From contig CAKRSV010000003.1 of assembly GCA_934401915.1 (NCBI GenBank), positions 248,001-312,000 on the forward strand: DNA of 64,000 nucleotides, in the 5' to 3' direction. This document shows, one piece after another, positions 42,921 to 51,173 of this stretch. The notes under the pieces were generated by a model. That model ran no database searches, was not told where the DNA came from, and saw only the letters and a list, made by a program, of their open reading frames with translations. This DNA comes from an uncultured Lachnospiraceae bacterium (GTDB lineage: Bacteria; Bacillota; Clostridia; Lachnospirales; Lachnospiraceae). Positions within the stretch are counted from its first letter, which is position 1; each line of letters opens with the position of its first letter. A program made the position numbers and the translations under genes.

Positions 42921-44612
42921 ATGAAGGATGACAGAACAATTGACATAGAGGAAAAGGACACGAAAAACTGGGATTTCTGCGAGATCCGGGACGCGAAGGA
43001 GCAGACAGAACAGCTCAGGGAAAAGCACCGGGAAGAGCAGGAAGGCGTGAAGGCGGCAGAGGAACCCGCGCAGGAGCCGGAACAGGAAGCGGAAGCGGAA
43101 GCGGAAGATACGGAGCTGGTCATGGCGGAGGATGCCGGAACGCAGGACAGTGAGGAAGATACGGACGACGACGGCGGAGATTATGAGGATGTGTGCTTTA
43201 TCTGCCGCAGACCGGAGAGCAAGGCGGGGAAGATGTATAAGCTGCCGAACCATATCTGCATCTGCGAGGATTGTATGCACAAGACCATGGACACCGTCAG
43301 CCAGTTCGACTATCAGGGTATGCTGAATTACCCGGATATGACGGATCTGAACAACGGCAAGGGCTTTCCGAATATCAGCTTCGTAAATCTCGCGGATCTG
43401 CAAGGGGACGGTGGGATACCGAACAAGCAGAAGCTCAAAAAGAAAAAGAAAAAAAGCGGCAAGCCGGAGATCGATATCCATAACATTATGCCGCCCCACA
43501 AGATCAAGGAAAAGCTGGATGAGTACGTGGTGGGACAGGAGCATGCCAAAAAGGTGATGTCTGTGGCGGTCTACAACCACTACAAGAGAGTGGCAACAGA
43601 CACGATGGACGAGATCGAGATCGAGAAGTCCAATATGCTGATGATCGGACCGACCGGCTGCGGTAAGACATATCTGGTCAAGACGCTGGCAAAACTTCTG
43701 GATGTGCCGCTTGCCATAGCGGACGCGACCTCGCTGACAGAGGCCGGCTATATCGGAGACGATATCGAGAGCGTGGTTTCGAAGCTGCTCGCGGCGGCGG
43801 ACAACGATGTGGAGCGCGCGGAGCGGGGCATTATCTTTATCGATGAGATCGACAAGATCGCCAAGAAGAGAAACACGAACGCCAGGGATGTGAGCGGCGA
43901 GTCGGTGCAGCAGGGGATGCTCAAGCTCCTGGAGGGAGCGGAGGTCGAGGTTCCGGTCGGCGCAAATTCCAAGAATGCGATGGTGCCGCTGGCAACGGTG
44001 AATACGAGAAATATCCTCTTTATCTGCGGCGGCGCGTTCCCGGATCTGGAAGAGATCATCAAACAGAGACTGAATAAGAGCACGTCGATCGGCTACAACG
44101 CCGAACTGCGCGATAAATATGACAAAGAGAAGAATATTTTAAGCCGTGTGACCGTGGAGGATATCCGTAAATTCGGTATGATCCCGGAGTTTATCGGGCG
44201 ACTGCCGATCATCTTCACCCTGGATGGGCTTTCCAAGGAGATGCTGGTCAAGATCCTGAGCGAGCCGCGCAACGCGATCCTCAAGCAGTACCAGAAGCTG
44301 CTGGAGCTGGATGAGGTACAGCTTACTTTCGACCAGGGAGCGCTGGAGGCGATCGCGGAGAAAGCGATGGAGAAGGACACCGGAGCCAGAGCGCTTCGGG
44401 CGATCATTGAGGATTTCATGCTGGATATCATGTACGAGGTGCCGAAGGACGACAACATCGGCAGAGTGACCATCACCCGCGAGTATATCGAGGGAACCGG
44501 AGGACCGATCATCGATATCCGCAGCAGCAGCGCGGAGAACCCGGCAAGACTGCGGGAGATAAGGGCTGAGGAACAGACGGCGGAGTTTACGGACGGCGAA
44601 GAAACGAAATGA
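42921..44612 (+). CDS. ClpX-like AAA+ unfoldase with acidic N-terminal extension
   Basis: A 563-residue ATPase, about 140 residues longer than usual ClpX. GGGAAGG before the ATG at 42921 supports this start. Residues 1-90 are very acidic (EPEQEAEAEAEDTE, EEDTDDDGGDYED). A zinc-binding ClpX domain follows (CFIC at 92-95 and CEDC at 115-118), then a Lys-rich linker (KLKKKKKKSG, about 171-180). The AAA+ module has Walker A GPTGCGKT (243-250), pore loop GYIG (276-279), Walker B IIFIDE (304-309) and the ClpP-contact loop as IGY at about 390 rather than IGF. It is not next to clpP or lon, so it is probably a second ClpX rather than the housekeeping copy. An S8 protease follows 51 bases later. Confidence 0.9.
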   Translation: MKDDRTIDIEEKDTKNWDFCEIRDAKEQTEQLREKHREEQEGVKAAEEPAQEPEQEAEAEAEDTELVMAEDAGTQDSEEDTDDDGGDYEDVCFICRRPESKAGKMYKLPNHICICEDCMHKTMDTVSQFDYQGMLNYPDMTDLNNGKGFPNISFVNLADLQGDGGIPNKQKLKKKKKKSGKPEIDIHNIMPPHKIKEKLDEYVVGQEHAKKVMSVAVYNHYKRVATDTMDEIEIEKSNMLMIGPTGCGKTYLVKTLAKLLDVPLAIADATSLTEAGYIGDDIESVVSKLLAAADNDVERAERGIIFIDEIDKIAKKRNTNARDVSGESVQQGMLKLLEGAEVEVPVGANSKNAMVPLATVNTRNILFICGGAFPDLEEIIKQRLNKSTSIGYNAELRDKYDKEKNILSRVTVEDIRKFGMIPEFIGRLPIIFTLDGLSKEMLVKILSEPRNAILKQYQKLLELDEVQLTFDQGALEAIAEKAMEKDTGARALRAIIEDFMLDIMYEVPKDDNIGRVTITREYIEGTGGPIIDIRSSSAENPARLREIRAEEQTAEFTDGEETK

Positions 44613-44663
44613 CGGACGGCGCATAACATAAGATAAGAGTTACCGGGCAGAAGGGTGCAGTCA

Positions 44664-46358
44664 ATGACCTGTAAAGAGAGAATCTTATCGAATGAATATG
44701 CCGATTTTATCACCGATTATATCAATGGAACACAGATTGAAGGAGGAGAGCCGCTGGACTTCTGCTATCATGCGATCGACAGCGGCATTGGAATATCGAG
44801 CGTGCGGCGCAGTCAGATCCCGCCGATGTCCATTGCCTATTATGGCTATTCCACGATACCGTGTCTGTACGGGCTGATGCAGTTTAATCCGATGGGCTTT
44901 AACCCGGAACCGCTTGCGAGCACGGGAAGCATCCGCGTACAGAACCCGCCCCTTTCTCTGAAGGGAAAAGGGGTGATCCTCGGTTTTGTAGACACCGGGA
45001 TCCGTTATCAGATGGATGTATTCCGGAATCAGGACGGATCGAGCCGGATCATGTCGATCTGGGATCAGACCATTCAGACGGGGGAACCGCCGGAGGGTTT
45101 TCTCTATGGCACGGAATACACCAGGGCGCAGATCAACGAGGCGCTTGCGGCAGAGGATCCACTGTCTGTCGTGCCTTCCACGGACACGAATGGGCACGGG
45201 ACGCAGATGGCTTCGGTCGCGGCCGGCAGTATCCTGAACGACGGGCTTGTTTTCCGTGGGGCGGCGCCGGAGGCAGACATCGCCGTCGTGAAGCTCAAGG
45301 GGGCGAAGCAGTACCTGCGGGACTACTATCTGGTCGCGGACGAGGCAGAGGCGTATCAGGAAAATGATATTATGGAAGCGGTCAGCTATCTACAGCGGAT
45401 GGCGATCGCGTTCAGCCGCCCGGTGGTCATTGTTCTGGGGTTGGGAACCAACCTCGGCAGCCACGACGGCACTTCGCCGCTGGCTTCCTATCTGGACTAT
45501 GTTGCGAGGAGGAGAAGCCGTGCGATCGTGGTGTGCGGCGGAAACGAGGGCGCGACGGCGCACCATTATGCCGGAGTGATCCCTGACAGCGTGGAGATCC
45601 GCGTGGCGGAGCGCATGAAGGGCTTCTGCATGGAGCTGTGGGGCAGTCTGCCCAATTCCTATGCGGTGACGATCCGTTCACCTGGCGGAGAAGTCTCGTC
45701 GGAGTTTGATTTTCGCAGCGGCATGGATCAGCAGGTATCCTTTATCTTTGAGCAGACCAGGGTTACGGTCAGTATTGTTCTGGTGGATGAAAAGGCAGGC
45801 GAGGAGCTGATCTTTCTGCGCTTCGACAACCCCACGCAGGGGATCTGGACGGTGCAGGTGAATCCGGCAGACCGCAGGCAGCTTGTGACGGGGACCTATC
45901 ATATATGGCTTCCGATTGAGGAGTTTCTGGAGAAGAGCGTGACTTTTCTGGCGCCGGATCCGAACGTCACCCTCACGGAGCCTGCCAACGCCGAGCACGT
46001 TATCACCATATCGGCGTACAACAGCGACAAGGACAGCTGGTATCCGGAGTCCAGCCGGGGCTACACGCGCGACATGAATATCAAGCCGGATCTGGCGGCG
46101 CCCGGCGTCCGTGTGCCGGCGGCGCTGGGAGAGGCAACCGGATCGAGCATTGCGGCGGCGATGGCGGCAGGCTGCGTGGCGCAGTTCATGGAATGGGCGG
46201 TCGTGGACGGAAATGCGCCGGTGCTGGAGAGCCGGACGATCCGGAGCTATCTGATCCGGGGCGCCGACCGGGACGAAAGCATCAGTTACCCGGACAGACG
46301 CTGGGGATTTGGAACCATCAATATCAATGGAACGTTTGAGACGCTTGCGCGATTATAA
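44664..46358 (+). CDS. S8 family subtilase, Csp-like
   Basis: A 564-residue subtilisin-family protease. The ATG at 44664 has AAGGG eight bases upstream; a GTG at 44655 is the alternative. The triad is complete: GFVDTGI (Asp110), TNGHGTQMAS (His178) and ATGSSIAAAMAAG (Ser495). There is no signal peptide. The long insertion before the serine and the overall length match the CspA/B/C-like S8 proteins of Clostridia, some of which act in spore germination. Here no spore-cortex gene is next to it; neighbours are a ClpX paralogue and a lipoprotein-signal-peptidase-like gene. Its target is unknown. Confidence 0.9.
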   Translation: MTCKERILSNEYADFITDYINGTQIEGGEPLDFCYHAIDSGIGISSVRRSQIPPMSIAYYGYSTIPCLYGLMQFNPMGFNPEPLASTGSIRVQNPPLSLKGKGVILGFVDTGIRYQMDVFRNQDGSSRIMSIWDQTIQTGEPPEGFLYGTEYTRAQINEALAAEDPLSVVPSTDTNGHGTQMASVAAGSILNDGLVFRGAAPEADIAVVKLKGAKQYLRDYYLVADEAEAYQENDIMEAVSYLQRMAIAFSRPVVIVLGLGTNLGSHDGTSPLASYLDYVARRRSRAIVVCGGNEGATAHHYAGVIPDSVEIRVAERMKGFCMELWGSLPNSYAVTIRSPGGEVSSEFDFRSGMDQQVSFIFEQTRVTVSIVLVDEKAGEELIFLRFDNPTQGIWTVQVNPADRRQLVTGTYHIWLPIEEFLEKSVTFLAPDPNVTLTEPANAEHVITISAYNSDKDSWYPESSRGYTRDMNIKPDLAAPGVRVPAALGEATGSSIAAAMAAGCVAQFMEWAVVDGNAPVLESRTIRSYLIRGADRDESISYPDRRWGFGTININGTFETLARL

Positions 46359-46381
46359 CGTTTGATAAGAGAGGAATACCG

Positions 46382-46849
46382 ATGAAGATCATAGGATATG
46401 GAGACATTGCAGGAGGCGTGTTTCTGCTGGATTATTTTCTGAAAAACCATATTGAGAAAAACAAGACGGAGGGCGAGACGGAGAGCATCTGCGGCGGCAG
46501 GCTTCTGTTGCGCAAATATCACAACAAGGGCGCATTTCTGGATCTCGGAGAGAAAAAGAGCAGCGTGGTGGCGATCCTCTCGGTGGCGCTCACCCTTATG
46601 GCAACGGTCGTGTTCCTTTTGACATTCACGTTCAGGGGTGGCAGGATGCTGAAGCTCGGGCTGTCGCTTTTGCTGGGCGGCGCTTACAGCAATACCTACG
46701 ACAGGCTGCGGCGCAAATACGTGGTAGATTATGTGAGCTTTCCCGTGAAAAATAAAAAAATCAGAGGTATTGTATTCAATATCTCTGATTTCTGTATCAT
46801 GGCAGGAGCCATGCTTATGGTACTATCACAGTGCCGTTCTTGCCCTTGA
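46382..46849 (+). CDS. signal peptidase II-like aspartic protease
   Basis: A 155-residue membrane protein with four predicted helices. The two catalytic aspartates of lipoprotein signal peptidase are visible: GGAYSNTYDRLRRKYVVDYV (family GGAxGNxxDRxxxGxVVDF) and FNISDFCIMAG (family FNxADxxI). The N-terminal helix is short and the central loop KTEGETESICGGRLLLRKYHNKGAFLDLG keeps the NKGAF-type contact seen in LspA. It differs enough from housekeeping LspA to be a paralogue. It is 23 bases after the S8 gene. Its last 35 bases overlap the convergent carbamate-kinase gene, and that gene's terminator lies inside its coding sequence. Confidence 0.8.
   Translation: MKIIGYGDIAGGVFLLDYFLKNHIEKNKTEGETESICGGRLLLRKYHNKGAFLDLGEKKSSVVAILSVALTLMATVVFLLTFTFRGGRMLKLGLSLLLGGAYSNTYDRLRRKYVVDYVSFPVKNKKIRGIVFNISDFCIMAGAMLMVLSQCRSCP
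46751..46791 (-). terminator. terminator of the carbamate kinase gene, inside the convergent lspA-like gene
   Basis: A 14-bp stem with one G-T pair (46758-46771 with 46778-46791) and a GTATTC loop. On the minus strand it is followed by a T-rich tail. It lies 24 bases past the carbamate kinase stop, within codons of the plus-strand gene. Confidence 0.85.
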
Positions 46850-47750
46850 TGGCGTCGGCTGCGGCGTCAAGAGAGGTGATCAGCACGCGCCCGGCAGGAT
46901 TCTGATCCAGATAGGCGATTGCGGCTTCGATCTTGGGAAGCATGGTTCCCTTCTCGAACTGCCCCTCTTCTATATATTTTTTGGCTTCGGCGACATTCAT
47001 CTGCCGGATCTCTGCCTGATCTTCTTTTCCATAATTCTGATACACTACCGGAACTCCGGTCAGGATGATGAGCTCGTCGGCCTGCAGGTCGGCAGCCAGC
47101 TTTCCGGCGATCGCGTCCTTTTCGATCACGGCGGAGGCGCCTTTCAGAATATGATTCTGCTCAATGACCGGAATACCGCCGCCACCGCAGGCGATCACGA
47201 CCTGATCGGCGTCTGCCAGCGTGCGGATCGTCTCGATCTCAACAATATCGATAGGCTTGGGCGCTGCCACGACACGGCGGAATCCCTTGCCAGGTTCTTC
47301 GACTACATAATTTCCCTTTTTCACTTCCATCTCGGCGTCCTCGGCGGACATATAACGACCGATCACCTTTGTGGGCTCATAGAAGGCTTCGTCGTAGGGA
47401 TCGACAGTCACCTGCGTCAGGATTGTGCTGACAGGCTTTGAAAGACCTCTTCCAAGAAGCTCCGAGCGGAGGGCGTTCTGGATATCGTATCCGACATAAC
47501 CCTGACTCATTGCGGAACATACGCACATCGGAGCGGGCGTATAGTCGATATATACTCTGCGCAGCTCGGTCATCGCCTTGTGGATCATGCTCACCTGCGG
47601 GCCGTTGCTGTGCGTGATGGTTAATTGATAGTTTGCCTCGATCAGATCTGCCAGCGCCTTTGCGGTAACCTTCACGGCGTCCCACTGTTCCATGGTTGTG
47701 TAGCCAAGGGCTTCATGGCCGAGAGAGACGACAGCTTTCTTTTTATTCAT
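46815..47750 (-). CDS. arcC: carbamate kinase-family enzyme, divergent
   Basis: A 311-residue amino-acid-kinase-fold enzyme. Carbamate kinase moves a phosphate from carbamoyl phosphate to ADP, making ATP. GGAGG precedes the start. Family features: VVSLGHEALG at the N-terminus, THSNGPQVS, APMCVCSAMSQGYVGYDIQNALR, FYEPTKVIGRYMSAEDA, FRRVVAAPKPIDIVEIETI, ACGGGGIPVI, VIEKDAIAGKLAADLQADELIILTGV. The usual GGNAL and HGNGPQVG are GHEAL and HSNGPQVS, so the nucleotide-binding loops have changed. It is a single-gene unit; no arginine deiminase or ornithine carbamoyltransferase is next to it. It may serve purine or allantoin breakdown, or another substrate. Confidence 0.85.
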   Translation of the reverse strand: MNKKKAVVSLGHEALGYTTMEQWDAVKVTAKALADLIEANYQLTITHSNGPQVSMIHKAMTELRRVYIDYTPAPMCVCSAMSQGYVGYDIQNALRSELLGRGLSKPVSTILTQVTVDPYDEAFYEPTKVIGRYMSAEDAEMEVKKGNYVVEEPGKGFRRVVAAPKPIDIVEIETIRTLADADQVVIACGGGGIPVIEQNHILKGASAVIEKDAIAGKLAADLQADELIILTGVPVVYQNYGKEDQAEIRQMNVAEAKKYIEEGQFEKGTMLPKIEAAIAYLDQNPAGRVLITSLDAAADAIKGKNGTVIVP

Positions 47751-47819
47751 AATATCTGAGCCTCCATTTCCAATAGCCTGACAGAAAACGGTGGTCTGTC
47801 CTCGTCAGTAGATAGTTTC

Positions 47820-47825
47820 AGTATA
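47820..47825 (-). promoter_or_regulatory. extended -10 of the carbamate kinase promoter
   Basis: On the minus strand TTGG-TATACT fits an extended -10 (TGn-TATAAT). No good -35 is seen 17 bases upstream. The predicted leader is about 63 bases. Confidence 0.45.
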
Positions 47826-47978
47826 CCAAAACCGGAGGGGTTTGTATAGTTGCGAAATGTCTCGCAGGTGGAAAAATCTAACAGTTCAGACGGAGGTACG
47901 GGAATGCCTTGAATTTATAGATGCTTATTCGGATTGTATACAAATTTTCTGCAAAATTTATGAAAATTACGAAAAAGT

Positions 47979-48007
47979 TTGACAGTTAGACAAAGCACAC
48001 TTATAAT
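47979..48007 (+). promoter_or_regulatory. perfect consensus sigma-A promoter before the PAS-GGDEF-EAL gene
   Basis: TTGACA at 47979-47984 and TATAAT at 48002-48007, separated by exactly 17 bases. It is the only perfect consensus seen in the window. The 230 bases between it and the carbamate kinase start hold no gene I can see. Confidence 0.85.
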
Positions 48008-48013
48008 TAGGGA

Positions 48014-48160
48014 TGTGGGAATGGCTGGTTAATCGGTTCCGCAGGGCGAAATGCGGAGGATGCAGCCAGAAGAAGGATAAGACAACGTAGGATCGACAGA
48101 ATATTTGGGGTGACAGAACCAAAGGGGGATGTAACTGACAAGGTGCAGTAAGGATAAGAG
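48014..48160 (+). ncRNA. structured 5' leader of the PAS-GGDEF-EAL gene, class unknown
   Basis: The predicted transcript starts near 48014 and the coding region begins at 48161. TGGCTG pairs with CAGCCA enclosing an inner hairpin CCGCA/TGCGG with a GGGCGAAA loop. A second small stem TTGG/CCAA follows, then a purine-rich run GAACCAAAGGGGGATG before the ribosome site. The layout suggests a cis-acting RNA. It does not match the conserved core of the c-di-GMP riboswitch classes I know. The function is inference. Confidence 0.45.
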
Positions 48161-49861
48161 GTGATTGCTACGAACAGCAAAAAGATCATAAAACATATGT
48201 CAATGGAACAGATCCGGGCGGTTATGGAGATTTTACAGGGGTCGGCAGATTCCTATTTTTTCATTTTTGACCTGGATGCAGACGTCTATATCATAGCGGA
48301 AAAGACGGTAGAGCGATTTCCGTTTGAGTCTGTTACGGTAAGCAATGCGAGAGAGAGTCTGAAAAAGATCATTCATCCCTCAGATTATGAGATGGTGATG
48401 AAGGATACGGAAGAGTGCGCCTCCGGGATAAAGAATGGACGAGAGCTGGAGTACCGCTGGATGGACCGCAACAACAAGGTGGTCTGGATCGGAAGCCGCG
48501 GAAGTGTGATCATGGGAAGCGACGGACACCGGATCCTTGTGGGCAGAGTGACGGATCTTGGAAGAAAATCCCAGGCGGACAACCTGACGGGACTGCGTAA
48601 GTCGGAGCGGCTGTGCATGGATGTAGAAGGACTCATGCGGGATAAACCGGGAACCATCCGCTATATCATGCGGCTTGGCATAGATAATTTTAAGGAGATC
48701 AACGAAAAAGAAGGCATGGAGGCGGGCAACGAGGTTCTTCTGGAGCTTGCCGGAGATATAGAGGAAGTCGTCGGCGACAAGGTAGACGTGTACCGTCTTG
48801 TGGCGGACGAGTTTATGATCGTGGATGCAACCGATTCCAAGGATGAGCCGGAGCAGGTCTATGAACGGATCCGCGCGCGCATTACGCGGACAGTGCGGGA
48901 GAAGGAGTACAGCTGCTTCTACACGGTGTCGGCGGGCGTCATGAAGAAAGATATCGAAGGCAGGAGCAGCAAGGAGATCCTGCAACGGACCGAGTTTGCG
49001 CTGGATGAGGCGAAGCGGAACGGCAGAAACCAGATGCAGGAGTTTGACGAGGAAGCCTACAACGAATATCTGCGCAGGCTGAGCATCCGGAGAGCGATGC
49101 GAAAGTCGGTAAACCAGCAGTATGAAGGGTTTGAGGTGTACTATCAGCCGATCGTTTCGACGACGGACGGCTTTCAGCTGATCGGGGCAGAGGCGCTCCT
49201 CAGGTGGAAAAATGAAGAGTTCGGCAACGTGTCACCGGCGGTCTTTATTCCCATTTTGGAGGAAAGCGGTCTGATCATCCCGGTGGGACGGTATGTGATG
49301 CGCAAGGCGGCGGAAACCTGTAAGAAATGGCAGGCAGTGATCCCGAATTTCCATGTAAATGTAAATCTGTCCTATGTGCAGATCCATAAGAGCGATCTGA
49401 TGCAGGATGTGGACAAGTGCATCGAAGAGGTGGGACTTGCACCGGAGAGCCTTGTTCTGGAGCTGACGGAGAGCGGTTATATCGAAATGGATTTCCGGAT
49501 CAAGGAGTTGTTCAAGGATCTCAAGGACAAGCGGATCGATCTGGCGCTGGACGATTTCGGCACCGGGTATTCCAATATGCGTTACCTCAAGGAGATCGAG
49601 GCAAAAACGGTAAAGATCGACCGTACCTTTGTGGTACAGGCGCTCAAGAACGATTACGATTACAACCTCATCTGTCATATCATCGATATGGTACATAGCC
49701 TTGGTTCGTCCGTCTGCATGGAGGGAATCGAGGAGAAGGAAGAGCTGAATAAGATGATGAAGACCAAACCGGATATGATCCAGGGTTACTATTTCGGAAA
49801 ACCTTCGCCGGAGGATATCTTTGAACGGGATTTTTTACAGAAAGAAGGTTTTGCCGGGTAG
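48161..49861 (+). CDS. PAS-GGDEF(degenerate)-EAL protein, predicted c-di-GMP phosphodiesterase
   Basis: A 566-residue signalling protein starting at GTG 48161 after AAGGA. A PAS domain covers about 20-140 (IHPSDYEMVM, GRVTDLGRKS). The GGDEF-type domain (about 145-300) begins NLTGLRKSERL but the active site reads VYRLVADEFMIV, so the two glycines of GGDEF are lost and cyclase activity is unlikely. The EAL domain (about 310-560) is intact: GAEALLRW, NVNLSYVQI, VLELTESGYIE, LALDDFGTGYSNM, TVKIDRTFV and IQGYYFGKPSP. It should break down c-di-GMP, and the GGDEF part may sense GTP. No membrane segment is seen. It follows a structured leader and ends at a strong terminator. Confidence 0.93.
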   Translation: MIATNSKKIIKHMSMEQIRAVMEILQGSADSYFFIFDLDADVYIIAEKTVERFPFESVTVSNARESLKKIIHPSDYEMVMKDTEECASGIKNGRELEYRWMDRNNKVVWIGSRGSVIMGSDGHRILVGRVTDLGRKSQADNLTGLRKSERLCMDVEGLMRDKPGTIRYIMRLGIDNFKEINEKEGMEAGNEVLLELAGDIEEVVGDKVDVYRLVADEFMIVDATDSKDEPEQVYERIRARITRTVREKEYSCFYTVSAGVMKKDIEGRSSKEILQRTEFALDEAKRNGRNQMQEFDEEAYNEYLRRLSIRRAMRKSVNQQYEGFEVYYQPIVSTTDGFQLIGAEALLRWKNEEFGNVSPAVFIPILEESGLIIPVGRYVMRKAAETCKKWQAVIPNFHVNVNLSYVQIHKSDLMQDVDKCIEEVGLAPESLVLELTESGYIEMDFRIKELFKDLKDKRIDLALDDFGTGYSNMRYLKEIEAKTVKIDRTFVVQALKNDYDYNLICHIIDMVHSLGSSVCMEGIEEKEELNKMMKTKPDMIQGYYFGKPSPEDIFERDFLQKEGFAG

Positions 49862-49888
49862 AACGGCACAGAATATTTTGAGAATGCA

Positions 49889-49923
49889 AAGAGAAACTTC
49901 CACTGCGGAGGTTTCTCTTTTTA
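49889..49923 (+). terminator. rho-independent terminator after the EAL gene
   Basis: GAGAAACTTCC pairs with GGAGGTTTCTC around an ACTGC loop, followed by TTTTT. It lies 30 bases past the stop codon. Confidence 0.92.
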
Positions 49924-49924
49924 C

Positions 49925-50095
49925 GTGTGCGCCTTGCGTCACACGTTTCTAATGGATGAAAGTCCCTAATCCGCCATGGTAGTGAGAAGGATACAGCCAA
50001 GACAAAGTAAACCAGTGGTTGCAAACACTGGTGAAGGGCTGAACTTTAGGAGACACAAGCGATCAGTGACTTTCCTCTCATCGTGTATTTTTCCG
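49925..50095 (+). mobile_element. 5' fragment of a group II intron (truncated)
   Basis: Directly after the terminator the sequence reads GTGTGCGCCTTGCGTCACAC, then AATGGATGAAAGTCCC, CCGCCATGGTAGTGAGAAGG, ATACAGCC, and a CCAGTG/CACTGG hairpin. This looks like the 5' end and start of domain I of bacterial group II introns, which begin GUGCG. No reverse-transcriptase frame, no domain V and no 3' end follow; the LacI gene on the other strand begins its stop codon at 50118. It is therefore a remnant, not a working intron. Confidence 0.6.
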
Positions 50096-50117
50096 GCGCC
50101 AGCCGGGCGTCTTTACC

Positions 50118-51173
50118 CTAGGAGTGGGTCGTATAGGAATATACGGGTGTGCTCTGCGGCAGATTTTCCCGGATCCGGATATCTACGTCGACGTAGTGAT
50201 ATTCGGTGGAGGGAAGTTCGCCTGTCGTGAGGTAGGAAAACAGCAGGGAGAGCGGCTTGTGTCCCTGGATATAGGGTTGTTGGCAGATGGTCGCGTTGAT
50301 CAGTCCGCTTTCCATATATTCTCTGGTCGTCTCGACCATATCGTTCGCGATGATCGTCATATCCTTTCCGCGTCCTGCGTCGAGCACAGCACGGCAGCCG
50401 CCATAGACGCCGCCGGCGGTAAAGTAGAGCGCGTTGATCTCCGGGTGCGCATGCAGCAGGCTGGTCGTCTGACTGTAGCTTTCGTCCTCATCATCCCGGT
50501 TTGTGATCGTTCCGGCGATGGATATGTTCGGATAGGAACGGATCACGCTGCGGAATCCGGCGATCCGCTCGGTGTGGCAGAGGATATCCTGGGAACCGGA
50601 TATGATCCCGACCGCGACTGTCCCGCGTGTCATCAGGTGCATCAGTCCGGCGGCTGTCTCCCCGGAGCGATAGAAGTTACTGCCGACATAGGCGATCCTC
50701 CGGGAGCTGACGATATCGGTATTCAGAGTGACGACCGGGATTCCCTGCTCGTAGAGCATATCGATCCGGGAGCGCACGGCGCTGTCGTTGTAGGGTGAGA
50801 TGGCAAGCCCGTTGATCCCCTGGGCGAGCATATCGTCGATCGCCTCAAGCTGCTGGGAGAGACTGTACTGGGTCTGACGGATCAGAACGCTGCAGTTGTA
50901 ACCTTCCAGCTCGGCGGCTTTGTCCTTTACACCGGTCAGAACATCGTCGTAGAAGGGATTGCCCTTTCCGAGCAGGATCACCCCCAGTTTGAGGTTCTTT
51001 TTCTGGGCGGCAAGGACGATGCCGGCCTTGTTCGGTTTGTAGTCCAGTGTCTGTATGATCTCAAGTATTTTCTGTTCTGTCTGTGGGTTGACTGCGCCCC
51101 GGTGGTTCAGGACCCGGTCTACCGTTCCCCGGGACACGCCGGCCAGGGCTGCGATTTCTTTGATGGTTGCCAT
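50118..51173 (-). CDS. LacI-family transcriptional regulator
   Basis: A 351-residue regulator. The start at 51173 is chosen because GGAG lies six bases upstream of MATIKEIAALAG; an ATG at 51185 is less likely. Residues 1-50 form the LacI helix-turn-helix (ATIKEIAALAGVSRGTVDRVLNHRG) and hinge; the rest is a periplasmic-binding-protein-like sensor domain (LGVILLGKGNPFYDDVLTGV, GISPYNDSAV-type, VVTLNTDIVSSRRIAYVGSNF, DMVETTREYMESGLINATICQQPYIQGHKPL). The sensor resembles the ribose/galactose type. It is divergent from the sugar operon at 51553 and most likely controls it. Palindromes in the shared 379-base gap are candidate operators. Confidence 0.93.
   Translation of the reverse strand: MATIKEIAALAGVSRGTVDRVLNHRGAVNPQTEQKILEIIQTLDYKPNKAGIVLAAQKKNLKLGVILLGKGNPFYDDVLTGVKDKAAELEGYNCSVLIRQTQYSLSQQLEAIDDMLAQGINGLAISPYNDSAVRSRIDMLYEQGIPVVTLNTDIVSSRRIAYVGSNFYRSGETAAGLMHLMTRGTVAVGIISGSQDILCHTERIAGFRSVIRSYPNISIAGTITNRDDEDESYSQTTSLLHAHPEINALYFTAGGVYGGCRAVLDAGRGKDMTIIANDMVETTREYMESGLINATICQQPYIQGHKPLSLLFSYLTTGELPSTEYHYVDVDIRIRENLPQSTPVYSYTTHS

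Noticed and set aside
48014..48160. Known c-di-GMP riboswitch
   Set aside because: The conserved cores of class I (GGGCAAACC, GACGCAAAGCC) and class II were not seen. It is left as an unknown structured leader.
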